In this document: positions 34,015 to 43,177 of the stretch, in pieces
Layout: each line of letters starts with the position of its first letter
Numbering within the stretch: position 1 is the stretch's first letter
Origin: Bacteroidota bacterium
GTDB taxonomy: Bacteria; Bacteroidota; Bacteroidia; Bacteroidales; GCA-2748055
NCBI GenBank assembly: GCA_024640885.1
Contig: JAHEEC010000017.1
Coordinates: 1 to 56,807 of the forward strand
DNA length: 56,807 bases
Direction: 5' to 3'
Made by a program: the position numbers and the translations under genes
Notes under the pieces: generated by a model
The model's input: the letters and a program-made list of their open reading frames with translations, nothing else
Database searches by the model: none
What the model was told of the DNA's origin: nothing

Positions 34015-34713
34015 ATGATTCTTGACCTGACAAAATACCTGGCCGATTGGTATAAGGAAGACCCGGCCAAACATATCTACCCGGGGCCCGTTGTGACCAT
34101 TTCAAGGGAGGTGGGTTGTCCGGCAAAATCGGTGGCGGCTGGGCTTGCTGACTTTCTCAATACCCTGAAAAAAGGAAAAGAAAAATCGAAGGCTCATCCC
34201 TGGCGATGGATCAGCAAGGAGATCATGATGGAATCTGCACGCGAGTTGCAGGTGGACTCCAGTCAGATCCAGCATATCTTTGACTATAAAAGCCGGGGTG
34301 TGCTTGAAGATCTTTTGCTGGCACAGTCCAAGGACTTTTACAAATCAGATCTGAAGATCAGGACCACCATCGCCAAAGTGATCCGGAGGTTCGCCAACGA
34401 AGGCAATGCGATCATAGTGGGAAGGGGGGGGGTGGCCATCACAAGGGACATCCCAAAATCCATCCATATTTTTCTTGAAGCTCCCATGGAGTGGCGCGCA
34501 CTTCGTGTGGCCGAAAAACATAATTTCACCATTGACCAGGCCCGAAGTTATGCGCTGAGCATCGATAAAAAGAGATCCTCCTTCAGGGATTTCTTCCAGG
34601 GAAAAGGGAATGATTATACCCGTTTTGACATCAAGCTGAACTGCATGACCCTGGAACAAGAAGAGATTATCGAAATCATCGCAGGCGCATTAAAAACTCA
34701 TTCAATGATTTGA
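34015..34713 (+). CDS. Cytidylate-kinase-like protein
   Basis: 232 residues with a P-loop kinase core of the cytidylate kinase-like family. PGPVVTISREVGCPAKSVAAGLADFL stands where the nucleotide-binding loop is expected, although the classical GxxGxGK is altered. A later conserved block is GNAIIVGRGGVAITRDIPKSIHIFLEAP, with the arginine-rich AEKHNFTIDQARSYALSIDKKRSSFRDFF that resembles the NMP/lid segment. Activity is not established. It is followed by a lipoprotein gene 44 bases downstream, which may have its own promoter. Confidence 0.72.
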   Translation: MILDLTKYLADWYKEDPAKHIYPGPVVTISREVGCPAKSVAAGLADFLNTLKKGKEKSKAHPWRWISKEIMMESARELQVDSSQIQHIFDYKSRGVLEDLLLAQSKDFYKSDLKIRTTIAKVIRRFANEGNAIIVGRGGVAITRDIPKSIHIFLEAPMEWRALRVAEKHNFTIDQARSYALSIDKKRSSFRDFFQGKGNDYTRFDIKLNCMTLEQEEIIEIIAGALKTHSMI

Positions 34714-34750
34714 GAGTTTTGCTATTTTTATCTTTACAATCCCAAAACTC
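34714..34750 (+). promoter_or_regulatory. Inverted repeat around a promoter-like element
   Basis: GAGTTTTG (34714-34721) and CAAAACTC (34743-34750) are a perfect 8-bp inverted repeat separated by 21 bases. The space holds TATCTTTA (34729-34736), a near match to TAnnTTTG, before the lipoprotein ATG at 34758. It may be an operator or a 5' hairpin. Confidence 0.3.
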
Positions 34751-34757
34751 CCTCCGG

Positions 34758-35633
34758 ATGCGCAAATATTCCTTCTGGCTTGCTTTTATGCTTTTGATCC
34801 TGGCAGGTTGCAAACAATATGGGACCCGTGCCTCCAGCGGGTTTTTCATCCCCGATCCTTCTGGCTCATCCAGATCAACAGATGCTTCCGAGGTGATCTA
34901 TTCCCTGCAGCTGCCCACCGACATTGCAGGACTTTTTGAAGAGACCGGTACCGGTTTTAATCCCGATTTGCTGATTCCGCTTGAAAGAATCCCCCTTTAT
35001 GAGGATCCGGGTCGGATGGCCCTTCTATTGGGGGCCATCGGGGTGGACCTGAGCTACTGCAGGCTCTTTGAGCGGGTGAATGAATCGACCGAGAGTTACC
35101 GGAATCTGGAGTTGCTGGGTGGCAAGCTGGAGCTTCCCGGGGATATTTTCGACAAATCTGCAGCCAGGCTGGAGAGATACATCCAAATGCCCGATTCTCT
35201 GAGCGAATTGATAAGCGAGGTTTACCGGGATGTGGATGACCATTTCAATGAGGAGGGCCAGGAATCCCTTGCATCACTCTCCCTCCTTGGGGGCTGGCTG
35301 GAAGCCATGCACATTGGTGTAGGCATATACCGTGAGCACAATATCCTGGAAATGGGAGACCGGATCCTCATGCAGAAATATGCCCTCAACAGCCTCACCG
35401 GCCTCCTGGCCAACCATCAGGAATCACTTTTGGTGAGGCAGTACATCCATGCACTGGACAAACTTAAAGAGGCATTCGAGGATGTGGATATCCGTTACCA
35501 ACAGGAGGGTTTTCGGGTGGATCGAAAAGAACAAACCTTTTATGCCACGGTATCAGAGATCACCTTTGACCCCCATACCCTTGACCAGATCTGCGAGATC
35601 ATTACCCGGATAAGGGAGGGAATGATAAATTGA
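34758..35633 (+). CDS. Predicted lipoprotein of unknown function
   Basis: 291 residues from the ATG at 34758, which gives a lipoprotein signal (MRKYSFWLAFMLLILAGC, Cys18). The body is mostly alpha-helical and acidic, with LFEETGTGFNPDLLIPLERIPLYEDPGRMALLLGAIGVDLSYCRLFE and a long helix-rich region. No catalytic motif or family is recognised. A likely periplasmic or outer-membrane helical lipoprotein conserved in the phylum. It lies 44 bases after the kinase-like gene and is convergent with gpmI after an 8-base gap. Confidence 0.65.
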   Translation: MRKYSFWLAFMLLILAGCKQYGTRASSGFFIPDPSGSSRSTDASEVIYSLQLPTDIAGLFEETGTGFNPDLLIPLERIPLYEDPGRMALLLGAIGVDLSYCRLFERVNESTESYRNLELLGGKLELPGDIFDKSAARLERYIQMPDSLSELISEVYRDVDDHFNEEGQESLASLSLLGGWLEAMHIGVGIYREHNILEMGDRILMQKYALNSLTGLLANHQESLLVRQYIHALDKLKEAFEDVDIRYQQEGFRVDRKEQTFYATVSEITFDPHTLDQICEIITRIREGMIN

Positions 35634-35641
35634 TCTGCAAC

Positions 35642-37165
35642 CTACTTCACCAGCACCCTGCCGGTCATCTCCGCTGGCTTTTCAATGCCCATGATGTAAA
35701 GCAGGGTTGGCGCCACATCAGCCAGGATCCCGTCTTCAATCTCCTGATAATCATCACTTACAAGAATACAGGGCACCGGATTGAGGGAGTGTGCCGTATT
35801 GGGTGATCCATCCTCATTGAGGGCACGATCAGCGTTCCCGTGATCGGCAATGATCAACACATCATATCCGTTTTCCCTGGCGGCTTCAACCACTTCACCC
35901 ACACATTCATCCACCGTGATCACTGCTTTTTTAATGGCTTCATAAACCCCGGTGTGTCCCACCATGTCCCCGTTTGCAAAGTTAAGACAAATGAAACCGG
36001 GATGATCCGTGCGGATGGCATTGATCACAGCATCCTTTACGCCGAAGGCACTCATTTCCGGCATCAGATCGTAGGTGGCCACCTTGGGGGAGGCTACCAG
36101 GATCCTGCTCTCATTTTCAAACACCTCTTCCCTTCCCCCCGAGAAAAAGAAGGTCACATGCGCATATTTTTCGGTTTCGGCGATCCTCAGCTGGCTCAAT
36201 CCTTTCTGAGCCAGCACCTCACCCATGGTATTGTTTACGTTGTCCTTGTCATAGATCACGTGCAATCCCCTGAAGGTTGCATCGTAAGGGGTCAGGGTAC
36301 AGTAATAGAGGGGAACGGTATGCATATTAAACTCCTGCATATCCTGCTGTGTAAGCACAATGGTCAGTTCACGGGCCCGGTCGTTCCGGAAATTGAAGAA
36401 AACAACCACATCTCCATCCCTGATGGTTCCCACCGGTTTGTTCCCCTTGTCCACAATGACAATTGGTTTTACAAATTCGTCGGTTACTCCTGCATCATAG
36501 GATTCCTGGAGGGCGGTCACCACATCAGTGGCAGCTCTACCCTTCCCATTCACCAGCAGGTCATAGGCCTCCTTGATTCGTTCCCACCTTTTATCCCTGT
36601 CCATGGCATAATACCGCCCGATGAACGAGGCCACCTTTCCGTTTGAAGATGCCAGGTGCTTATTGAGATTCTCCATATAACCCTTCCCGCTTTTGGGATC
36701 GGTATCCCGACCGTCACCAAAGGCATGCACAAACACATGCTTAAGGCCATACTCCCTGGTCATATCACACAATTTATAAAGGTGCTTGTCCAGCGAGTGT
36801 ACCCCCCCATCGGAGAGAAGTCCCAGGAAATGGACCTGTTTCCCCTTGTCGCGTGCATAGGAGAATGCCTTCACCAGGGTGTCATTTTCCATGATGGAGT
36901 TATCCCTGACCGCCATGTTGATCTTCACCAGGTCCTGGTATACAACCCGGCCTGCCCCTATATTCAGGTGGCCCACTTCCGAATTGCCCATCTGTCCGTC
37001 AGGCAACCCCACATTCTCTCCCGACGCAAGCAGCCTGGAGTGGGGATACTCCCTCTCAAGGCGGTGCATGTGGGGTGTGGGGACCTGACTGATCACATCC
37101 GATTTGTCCCCGTTCCCGATCCCCCATCCGTCAAGGATCATCAACAATGTTTTTTTCTGACTCAT
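35642..37165 (-). CDS. gpmI: 2,3-bisphosphoglycerate-independent phosphoglycerate mutase
   Basis: Interconverts 3- and 2-phosphoglycerate in glycolysis. The protein is 507 residues, normal for the family. The metal-dependent phosphatase/transferase domain starts with [18 protein letters not shown], the phosphoserine is in [20 protein letters not shown], and metal ligands occur in [25 protein letters not shown]. It is alone on its strand and is divergent from the DUF255 gene. A -7 element lies 71 bases upstream. Confidence 0.96.
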   Translation of the reverse strand: MSQKKTLLMILDGWGIGNGDKSDVISQVPTPHMHRLEREYPHSRLLASGENVGLPDGQMGNSEVGHLNIGAGRVVYQDLVKINMAVRDNSIMENDTLVKAFSYARDKGKQVHFLGLLSDGGVHSLDKHLYKLCDMTREYGLKHVFVHAFGDGRDTDPKSGKGYMENLNKHLASSNGKVASFIGRYYAMDRDKRWERIKEAYDLLVNGKGRAATDVVTALQESYDAGVTDEFVKPIVIVDKGNKPVGTIRDGDVVVFFNFRNDRARELTIVLTQQDMQEFNMHTVPLYYCTLTPYDATFRGLHVIYDKDNVNNTMGEVLAQKGLSQLRIAETEKYAHVTFFFSGGREEVFENESRILVASPKVATYDLMPEMSAFGVKDAVINAIRTDHPGFICLNFANGDMVGHTGVYEAIKKAVITVDECVGEVVEAARENGYDVLIIADHGNADRALNEDGSPNTAHSLNPVPCILVSDDYQEIEDGILADVAPTLLYIMGIEKPAEMTGRVLVK

Positions 37166-37235
37166 TTCCTGTTCTGTTTAAATCTTAAACACTTGATCCG
37201 TTCATTTGTTTGTCTCCATGAAAACCAAGAGCCGA

Positions 37236-37243
37236 CAAAGATA
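37236..37243 (-). promoter_or_regulatory. gpmI promoter, -7 element
   Basis: TATCTTTG on the minus strand, an exact TAnnTTTG, 70 bases upstream of the gpmI start. TTGG lies 21 bases further upstream as a possible -33. Confidence 0.5.
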
Positions 37244-37349
37244 ACTGATTTCCTGAACCTCCGCCCAAGAGAACAGAGGCGGCATGGTCAGCGGATCCAT
37301 ACAGTCACTCACTCCCCGTTCGATCCACTCCCCCCATTTGTATGGCACG

Positions 37350-37380
37350 AAAAAAGCTGCTCCAGGCAGGCGGCTTTTTT
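37350..37380. terminator. Bidirectional hairpin between divergent genes
   Basis: AAAAAAGCTGC (37350-37360) pairs with GCGGCTTTTTT (37370-37380) with one T-G wobble and a 9-base loop, giving terminator form on both strands. It lies between two divergently transcribed genes, where neither gene needs a terminator. It overlaps a partial sigma-54-like sequence, TGGCACG at 37343-37349 with GC at 37356-37357. Confidence 0.55.
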
Positions 37381-37442
37381 CAAACTCTCAAACATTATTC
37401 CCCTCCATCTGTTGTTCATCTATCACCCGATTATCTTGATCC

Positions 37443-39551
37443 ATGCGCAATATTCAGATTACACTAGTTTTTTTATCAGCGATGGCATTTGCCCTGGCAT
37501 GCACATCACAACAGAGAGCACAAATGGAAGCACATCCTTTTACCAACGCCCTGATCAACGAGACCAGCCCTTACCTCCTCCAGCATGCCCACAATCCGGT
37601 GAACTGGTACCCCTGGGGGGAAGAGGCCTTTCAGAAAGCCAGGGAGGAAGGCAAACTGGTCATCGTCAGCATCGGTTACTCATCCTGCCACTGGTGCCAT
37701 GTGATGGAACACGAGAGTTTCGAGGACAGCGTGGTGGCACAGCTGATGAACGATCAGTTCGTGAGCATCAAGGTGGACCGGGAAGAGCGCCCGGACATCG
37801 ATCACATATACATGACTGCCGTGCAGATGCTGAACCAGCAGGGTGGATGGCCCCTGAACTGCATTGCCCTTCCCGACGGGAGACCCATCTGGGGGGGTAC
37901 CTACTTTCCGAAAGAGCAGTGGATGGACGCACTGCGGCAGGTTTCACAGTATTACCGCGATAACCCCGAAAAAACACTCCAGTATGCCACCGAGCTGGCA
38001 GAGGGAATCCGGCAAAATTCCATCTACCAGGGGGAAGAGGAACATCAATTGATCGAAACCGGGGAGCTGCACCAGCTCGTGCGAAACTGGTCCGGTCAGA
38101 TGGACATGGAATATGGCGGAAATACCGGGGCCCCCAAATTTCCCATGCCTGTAAACCTGGAGTTCCTGTTGCATTACGGGGTCCAGTACGGTGACAGTGG
38201 GGTTCTTGATTATGTGGATCTGACGCTCACCTCCATGGCCCGGGGCGGGATCTATGACCAGGTGGGGGGAGGTTTCTCCAGGTACTCGGTGGATCCCCTC
38301 TGGAAAGTCCCCCACTTTGAGAAAATGCTCTATGATAACGCCCAGTTGATCGGACTCTATTCCCATGCATACCAGGTATTTGGAAAAGAAATATACGGGA
38401 GGGTGGTTCGCCAGAGCATCGAATTCCTCAAAAGGGAAATGCGTTCCCCGCAGGGTGCCTTTTACTCTGCGCTGGATGCTGACAGTGAGGGGGAGGAAGG
38501 CAGGTATTATGTTTGGAAACCGGATGAGCTCAGGGAACTTCTGAAGAGCGATTTCGGACTGTTTTCATCCTATTACCAGGTCAATGAAACCGGGCTCTGG
38601 GAGGATGGAAAATATATCCTTTTCCGGGCTTCGGAGCCCCGCCAGTTCGCCGTGGAACAAAATCTGGATCCCCTGGAGTTCCTTCAAAAGGTTGACCAAT
38701 GGAACCAGGTGCTCCTCGAAGCCAGGTCCCGCAGGGTACCTCCCGGACTGGATGATAAGTCGCTTACCTCCTGGAGCGCACTGATGATCTCCGGACTGAC
38801 CCAGGCATACCGTGCACTGGGGGACAGGGAATACCTGGACCTTGCCATTGCCAGTGCAACCCTGATCCGCGATGAACTCTGGTCGGAAGAGGAGGGCCTT
38901 TACAGGAATTTTAAAGATGGCAGGCACTCCATTCCGGGTTTTCATCCCGACTATGCCCTCTTTATCGAAGCGTGCCTGGATCTCTATGAATCAACCTTGG
39001 ATACAGGGTGGCTTGACCTGGCCATGGACCTTACCCGGGTCAGTGATGCACGTTTTTTTGATGAAGGTTCGGGAATGTACATGTACAATCCGCTTGACGC
39101 GGAAGTACTCATTACCAACAACGTGGAAACCAGGGACAATGTGATCCCCTCCTCCAATTCGGTCATGGCACACAACCTCTTCAGGCTGGGACACATGGTC
39201 GCTGAGAAAGAGCACCTGGACCGGGCTGCTTCCATGCTCAGGCAAATGACGGGCCAGCTGACCCAGTATCCCCAGGGTTTCGCCAACTGGGGGCGGCTTA
39301 TGCTGAAGGAGATGAATCCCTATTATGAAATTGCAGTTGTGGGCCCCGGTGCAGGGGCGGTGATCGGGCAGCTTGCAACAGAGTACCTGCCCCATGCGCT
39401 TCTGGTGGGCTCCGCCGAGGGAGGGGAGCTACCGCTGATCAGGGACAGGTTTACGAGCGGTAAAACCCGTATCTTTGTATGCCAGGACAATGTGTGTCAG
39501 CTGCCTGTTGAGGATCCTGCAGATGCAAAAAGAATCTATCATATTAAGTAA
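37443..39551 (+). CDS. DUF255/YyaL-type thioredoxin-domain protein, exported
   Basis: 702 residues. An N-terminal signal-like segment ([23 protein letters not shown]) with possible lipobox Cys20 precedes a thioredoxin-like domain whose motif is [16 protein letters not shown] (Cys82, Cys85), then a six-hairpin alpha/alpha-barrel domain similar to N-acylglucosamine epimerases. This matches the spermatogenesis-associated protein 20 / YyaL family, whose biochemical role is not established. Export would be unusual for a family normally found in the cytosol. Its 3' end overlaps the LETM1-like gene by 29 bases. Confidence 0.85.
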   Translation: MRNIQITLVFLSAMAFALACTSQQRAQMEAHPFTNALINETSPYLLQHAHNPVNWYPWGEEAFQKAREEGKLVIVSIGYSSCHWCHVMEHESFEDSVVAQLMNDQFVSIKVDREERPDIDHIYMTAVQMLNQQGGWPLNCIALPDGRPIWGGTYFPKEQWMDALRQVSQYYRDNPEKTLQYATELAEGIRQNSIYQGEEEHQLIETGELHQLVRNWSGQMDMEYGGNTGAPKFPMPVNLEFLLHYGVQYGDSGVLDYVDLTLTSMARGGIYDQVGGGFSRYSVDPLWKVPHFEKMLYDNAQLIGLYSHAYQVFGKEIYGRVVRQSIEFLKREMRSPQGAFYSALDADSEGEEGRYYVWKPDELRELLKSDFGLFSSYYQVNETGLWEDGKYILFRASEPRQFAVEQNLDPLEFLQKVDQWNQVLLEARSRRVPPGLDDKSLTSWSALMISGLTQAYRALGDREYLDLAIASATLIRDELWSEEEGLYRNFKDGRHSIPGFHPDYALFIEACLDLYESTLDTGWLDLAMDLTRVSDARFFDEGSGMYMYNPLDAEVLITNNVETRDNVIPSSNSVMAHNLFRLGHMVAEKEHLDRAASMLRQMTGQLTQYPQGFANWGRLMLKEMNPYYEIAVVGPGAGAVIGQLATEYLPHALLVGSAEGGELPLIRDRFTSGKTRIFVCQDNVCQLPVEDPADAKRIYHIK

Positions 39552-39975
39552 GCTCAGGGAATTGAAGGAGGCTGCCTGGAACCTTCCGCTGAAGGATTCA
39601 CGGAGCCACCGTTTTGCTAAAAAGTATGCTGCAAAAACCAGTGAGCTGATCTCCGAAGGAATGAAGGCGGTGGGTGAGGAAGCGGGAGAGACAGAACAGA
39701 TGGCACGCTCCTTCTTTAAACTGCTGGAAGCCAAGCTTGATCTCAGTGGCCGCACCGAGCCTCCCACCGAAGAGGAGGTAAAGGCAGCCATCGAACAACT
39801 CAAGGATGTGGGACGGTTCTCCATCTTCACCACCCTGGTGATCCTTCCCGGAGGCGTGATCTCCTTGCTGGGACTGGAATTGCTGGCCAGGAAATTCGGG
39901 ATCAGGGGATTTAACCTGGTTCCCTCCTCCTTCAGAAAAAAAAGGGGATCCGGGCTGCCTGATACTTTGGATTGA
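39523..39975 (+). CDS. Small LETM1-like membrane-linked protein
   Basis: 150 residues from the ATG at 39523; the start [20 protein letters not shown] avoids a longer frame inside the DUF255 gene. The first 100 residues are helical and charged. The C-terminal segment [40 protein letters not shown] resembles the conserved segment of LETM1 (ribosome-binding/ion exchanger) proteins, including a hydrophobic stretch, a Pro-Gly turn and the terminal PSSF. Similar small proteins occur in Bacteroidota. Function is unknown. The 29-base overlap suggests coupling to the DUF255 gene. Confidence 0.6.
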   Translation: MQKESIILSKLRELKEAAWNLPLKDSRSHRFAKKYAAKTSELISEGMKAVGEEAGETEQMARSFFKLLEAKLDLSGRTEPPTEEEVKAAIEQLKDVGRFSIFTTLVILPGGVISLLGLELLARKFGIRGFNLVPSSFRKKRGSGLPDTLD

Positions 39976-40011
39976 TTTTTGAAGTTCCCTCATGGAACAA
40001 ATTCAGAGATC

Positions 40012-40347
40012 ATGAAAGCAATCAAGGGCCTCCTTGTACTTTTGCTGTTATCCCCCTCATGCCTGAAGGGACAGAAGGTATTTAGGGTAGAATATGAGTC
40101 ACAGGCCGACATCAAGGTCTATGTGGTGGAATATGAATCACAGTGCGACCTGAAGGTATACTTTGTGGAGTATGAATCACAGGCTGACGAGGACGGGCTA
40201 TGGTACTTTGTGAAATATGAATCGCAGGCCGATAAAAAATTGTATTTTGTGGAGTACGAATCACAGGCTGACCTGAAGATCTTCAAGGTAAAGTACGAAT
40301 CCCAGGCTGGCTGGCGAAACCAGGAGAAACAGCATTTGCTATTGTAG
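40012..40347 (+). CDS. Secreted 13-residue-repeat protein (DUF6150/Septknot-like)
   Basis: 111 residues from the ATG at 40012, which gives a signal peptide ending near CLKGQ. The mature protein is six repeats: a core YESQAD preceded by a hydrophobic-aromatic V-Y/F-x-V stretch. Repeat spacing is 13, 13, 15, 13 and 13 residues, and the final copy is YESQAGWR. I recall a family with this form from Bacteroidota (DUF6150, renamed Septknot for a predicted deep 7_1 knot), but the assignment is from memory. No enzymatic residue is evident. It lies 36 bases after the LETM1-like gene and 6 bases before the PQQ-propeller gene. Confidence 0.7.
   Translation: MKAIKGLLVLLLLSPSCLKGQKVFRVEYESQADIKVYVVEYESQCDLKVYFVEYESQADEDGLWYFVKYESQADKKLYFVEYESQADLKIFKVKYESQAGWRNQEKQHLLL
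40078..40317 (+). repeat. Six coding repeats, YESQ unit, 39-base period
   Basis: Six copies of a unit encoding V/L-Y/F-x-V-E/K-YESQAD. The period is 39 bases, with one 45-base unit, and individual copies share long runs such as TATGAATCACAG. Confidence 0.85.
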
Positions 40348-40353
40348 GTGGAA

Positions 40354-41667
40354 ATGAGGAATAATCGGAACATCCGGAACAAATTATTGCGCCTGCCCCT
40401 GCTATTCCTGGTTCTGCTGCTCAGTTGCCGGGGGCAGGGTGCGGTGGATGACTGGCCCCAGTGGAGGGGGGCAGACCGTTCGGGAAGCTGGAGCAACGGG
40501 CCAAGCATTGACACCCTCACCGAAAACATGATCCGCCTGCAATGGGAAGTTCCCATCGGGCCGGGCTACAGCGGCCCCACTGTGGCAGATGGCCGGGTCT
40601 ACGTGATGGATTATGTGAAAGGATCCGAACAGGTGCATTGTTTCAGCGCCGAGAACGGGGAGAGGCAATGGAGCTACCGGTACCCGGTGACCTACAATGT
40701 GGGTTATCCCACGGGCCCCAGGGCCTCGGTGCAGGTTTTCGGCGGGAAAGCCTACTCCTTTGGCACCATGGGTCACCTGCACTGTTTTGATGCGGCCACA
40801 GGAAGGATCATCTGGCAGGTCAATGCCCTGGAGCAGTACCAGAGCCGACTCCCCACCTGGGGGCTTGCCTCCAATCCCATCATGGTGGACGACAAACTGA
40901 TCGTGCAGCTGGGGGGTGTCCCCGGTGCGTGCTTGGTAGCCTTTGACAAAGATAGCGGGGCCGAGCTCTGGCGGGCCCTGGAGGATGAAGCCTCCTATTC
41001 GGCCCCCATCCTCATCACCCAGTCCGGGAAGGAGGTGCTGGTATGCTGGACCGGGGAAAGCATTTCCGGGCTGGATCCTGTTCATGGAGAGGTCTGCTGG
41101 TCCCTGCCCTTTCAACCGGGCAACATGGTCATGAATATTGCCGATCCGGTCTACGATCCCCCTTACATCTTTCTCAGCGGTTTCTTTGACGGTTCATACC
41201 TGGTGGAACTGGACCAGGAAAACCTCTCGGCCCGGCTGATCTACCACAGACAGGGGGCCAGTGAGCAGCAAACCGATGCACTCCATTGTTGCATTTCAAC
41301 CCCGGTAATCAGGGATGGTTATGTGTACGGGATTGACAGCTACGGAGAAACCCGTTGCCTTGAACTGCTCACCGGGGATCGAATCTGGGAGGACCTGACC
41401 CTGGTCCCTCCGGGAAGATGGGCCAACGTCCACCTGGTGTCCCAGGGCGACAAGGTATGGGCATTCAATGAACTTGGTGAATTGCTGCTGGGTAAATTCA
41501 GCCCCACGGGTTTTTCAGACCTGGGGAGGGTGAGATTGATCAGCCCGGTAAGAATTTCCCCCAATCCAAGGAATGGCGTGTGCTGGGCACACCCCGCATT
41601 TGTGGGTAACCGGGTTTTTGTAAGAAGTGACGAAAAACTGGTTTGCATTCAGATAAATAATCCTTAG
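40354..41667 (+). CDS. PQQ-type beta-propeller lipoprotein (BamB-like fold)
   Basis: 437 residues from the ATG at 40354. A lipoprotein signal ends with LLLSC (Cys25), then a beta-propeller: repeated strands with W-x-x motifs such as DDWPQWRGADRSGSW and typical PQQ-like blades ending with AEDGxxxWxY patterns (VHCFSAENGERQWSYRY, LHCFDAATGRIIWQV). The DWPQWRGA start is that of the PQQ-binding-like repeat proteins often encoded by Planctomycetes and Bacteroidota; it is not the essential BamB. A periplasmic role is likely, with unknown ligand. Confidence 0.82.
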   Translation: MRNNRNIRNKLLRLPLLFLVLLLSCRGQGAVDDWPQWRGADRSGSWSNGPSIDTLTENMIRLQWEVPIGPGYSGPTVADGRVYVMDYVKGSEQVHCFSAENGERQWSYRYPVTYNVGYPTGPRASVQVFGGKAYSFGTMGHLHCFDAATGRIIWQVNALEQYQSRLPTWGLASNPIMVDDKLIVQLGGVPGACLVAFDKDSGAELWRALEDEASYSAPILITQSGKEVLVCWTGESISGLDPVHGEVCWSLPFQPGNMVMNIADPVYDPPYIFLSGFFDGSYLVELDQENLSARLIYHRQGASEQQTDALHCCISTPVIRDGYVYGIDSYGETRCLELLTGDRIWEDLTLVPPGRWANVHLVSQGDKVWAFNELGELLLGKFSPTGFSDLGRVRLISPVRISPNPRNGVCWAHPAFVGNRVFVRSDEKLVCIQINNP

Positions 41668-41704
41668 TTTTAGCCAGACTTCTATACTAAAACTATCTTC
41701 GTTT

Positions 41705-43108
41705 ATGAGCGGCTTCTTCGGTGCAATCTCCAGGCAGGATTGTGTATATGATGTTTTCTACGGGACCGATTACCATTCCCACCTGGGGACCAAAAGGGCG
41801 GGACTGGTTTTTTACAATGATCAGGAGGGCTTCAGGAGGGCCATCCACAGCCTGGAAAATGGATATTTCAGAAGTAAATTCGAAGATGACCTTCATCAAT
41901 TCAGCGGAAACTGCGGCATGGGGATCATCAGTGATACAGACCCCCAGCCTATCCTGTTCAACTCCCACATGGGCCGTTTCGCCATTTCATCGGTGAGCCG
42001 CATTGTCAATATTTCAGAGCTGGAACAACAATTTTTAAATAACAAGAAACACTTCACCGAAAACTTCCAGGGCAATGTCAATCCCACAGAGGTGGTGGCC
42101 AACCTGATCTGTGAAGAGGATGACTTTGTGGCCGGTATTGAAAACGTCTACGCACAGGTAAAAGGTTCGTGCACCATGCTGATCCTGACTTCCGGACGGA
42201 TCATCGCTGCCAGGGACAAACTGGGGAGAACTCCCGCCATCATCGGAAAAAAGGAGGGTTCCTATGCCGTGGCTTCCGAAACTGCTGCTTTCCCCAATAC
42301 GGGGTATGAGATTGAATACTACCTTGGACCGGGTGAGATCGTGGAAATCACAACCGACGGTTACCGGACCCTGAAACCGGCACAGGAGCAAATGCAGGTT
42401 TGCTCTTTTCTATGGGTCTATTACGGCTATCCACCCTCCTATTATGAAGGGATCAATGTGGATGAAGTGAGGTACCGTTGCGGAGCGGCCCTGGCAAAAA
42501 GGGATACGGTGGAAGCTGATTTTGTATGTGGCATCCCCGACTCGGGAATCGGTCATGCCGTGGGTTATGGAAATGCCAACGGAATACCCTATAAGAGGGC
42601 CTATTCCAAGTATACCCCCACCTGGCCCAGGAGCTTCATGCCCCAGAGTCAGGATATGCGCGACCTGGTTGCCAAGATGAAATTGATCCCCAACAAGGCC
42701 ATCATTGAAGGAAAACGCATGGTCTTTTGCGATGACTCCATTGTCAGGGGCACGCAGTTGAAGGACAATACCGCCGATCTGAGAAAGGCAGGAGCCAGTG
42801 AGGTCCACATGCGCATCGCCTGTCCGCCCCTCACCTTTCCCTGTAATTTTCTCAATTTCTCCCAGTCCAGGTCCACCATGGAACTGGCCACACGGAAGGC
42901 CATCAAACAGCTGGAAGGTGAAGAGAAGGATCTGGAGGAATATGCCAATCCCAAATCGGACAAGTACCAGGCCATGGTGCAACAGATCGCAAAGAACCTG
43001 GGGATCGACTCGCTGATTTACCAGGACCTGGACGACCTGGTGGAAGCCATCGGGTTGCCTAAAGAGAAACTATGCACCCACTGCTGGGACGGCTCCAGTT
43101 ATTACTAG
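41705..43108 (+). CDS. Amidophosphoribosyltransferase homologue lacking catalytic cysteine
   Basis: 467 residues, PurF family. The C-terminal phosphoribosyltransferase domain is intact, with PRPP loop MVFCDDSIVRGTQ (residues 339-351) and GIPDSGIGHAVGYG. The N-terminus, however, reads MSGFFGAISRQDC, with Ser2 where the glutaminase nucleophile Cys normally is, and the QHRGQES motif is replaced by SHLGTKRAG. Bacteroidota appear to have such a diverged PurF. Ammonia or another partner may supply nitrogen, or the reaction may differ. The protein ends with a Cys-x-x-Cys (CTHC). Whether a normal PurF exists elsewhere is not visible. Confidence 0.75.
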   Translation: MSGFFGAISRQDCVYDVFYGTDYHSHLGTKRAGLVFYNDQEGFRRAIHSLENGYFRSKFEDDLHQFSGNCGMGIISDTDPQPILFNSHMGRFAISSVSRIVNISELEQQFLNNKKHFTENFQGNVNPTEVVANLICEEDDFVAGIENVYAQVKGSCTMLILTSGRIIAARDKLGRTPAIIGKKEGSYAVASETAAFPNTGYEIEYYLGPGEIVEITTDGYRTLKPAQEQMQVCSFLWVYYGYPPSYYEGINVDEVRYRCGAALAKRDTVEADFVCGIPDSGIGHAVGYGNANGIPYKRAYSKYTPTWPRSFMPQSQDMRDLVAKMKLIPNKAIIEGKRMVFCDDSIVRGTQLKDNTADLRKAGASEVHMRIACPPLTFPCNFLNFSQSRSTMELATRKAIKQLEGEEKDLEEYANPKSDKYQAMVQQIAKNLGIDSLIYQDLDDLVEAIGLPKEKLCTHCWDGSSYY

Positions 43109-43130
43109 GACAAGGTCCGCAAGAACCGGG

Positions 43131-43161
43131 TTGGCAGAATGAGGTACTCCATCTATTTTTG
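43131..43161 (+). promoter_or_regulatory. Promoter of the AraC-Ogt gene
   Basis: TTGG at 43131-43134, exactly 19 bases, TATTTTTG at 43154-43161: exact -7 and one mismatch in -33. The ATG is 17 bases downstream. Confidence 0.62.
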
Positions 43162-43177
43162 ATCCAAATTACCGGAC

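Noticed and set aside
36656..37963. A long open frame opposite gpmI and into the DUF255 gene
   Set aside because: It crosses two real genes in other frames and the gap between divergent promoters; composition is rich in His/Ile/Cys as expected for antisense.
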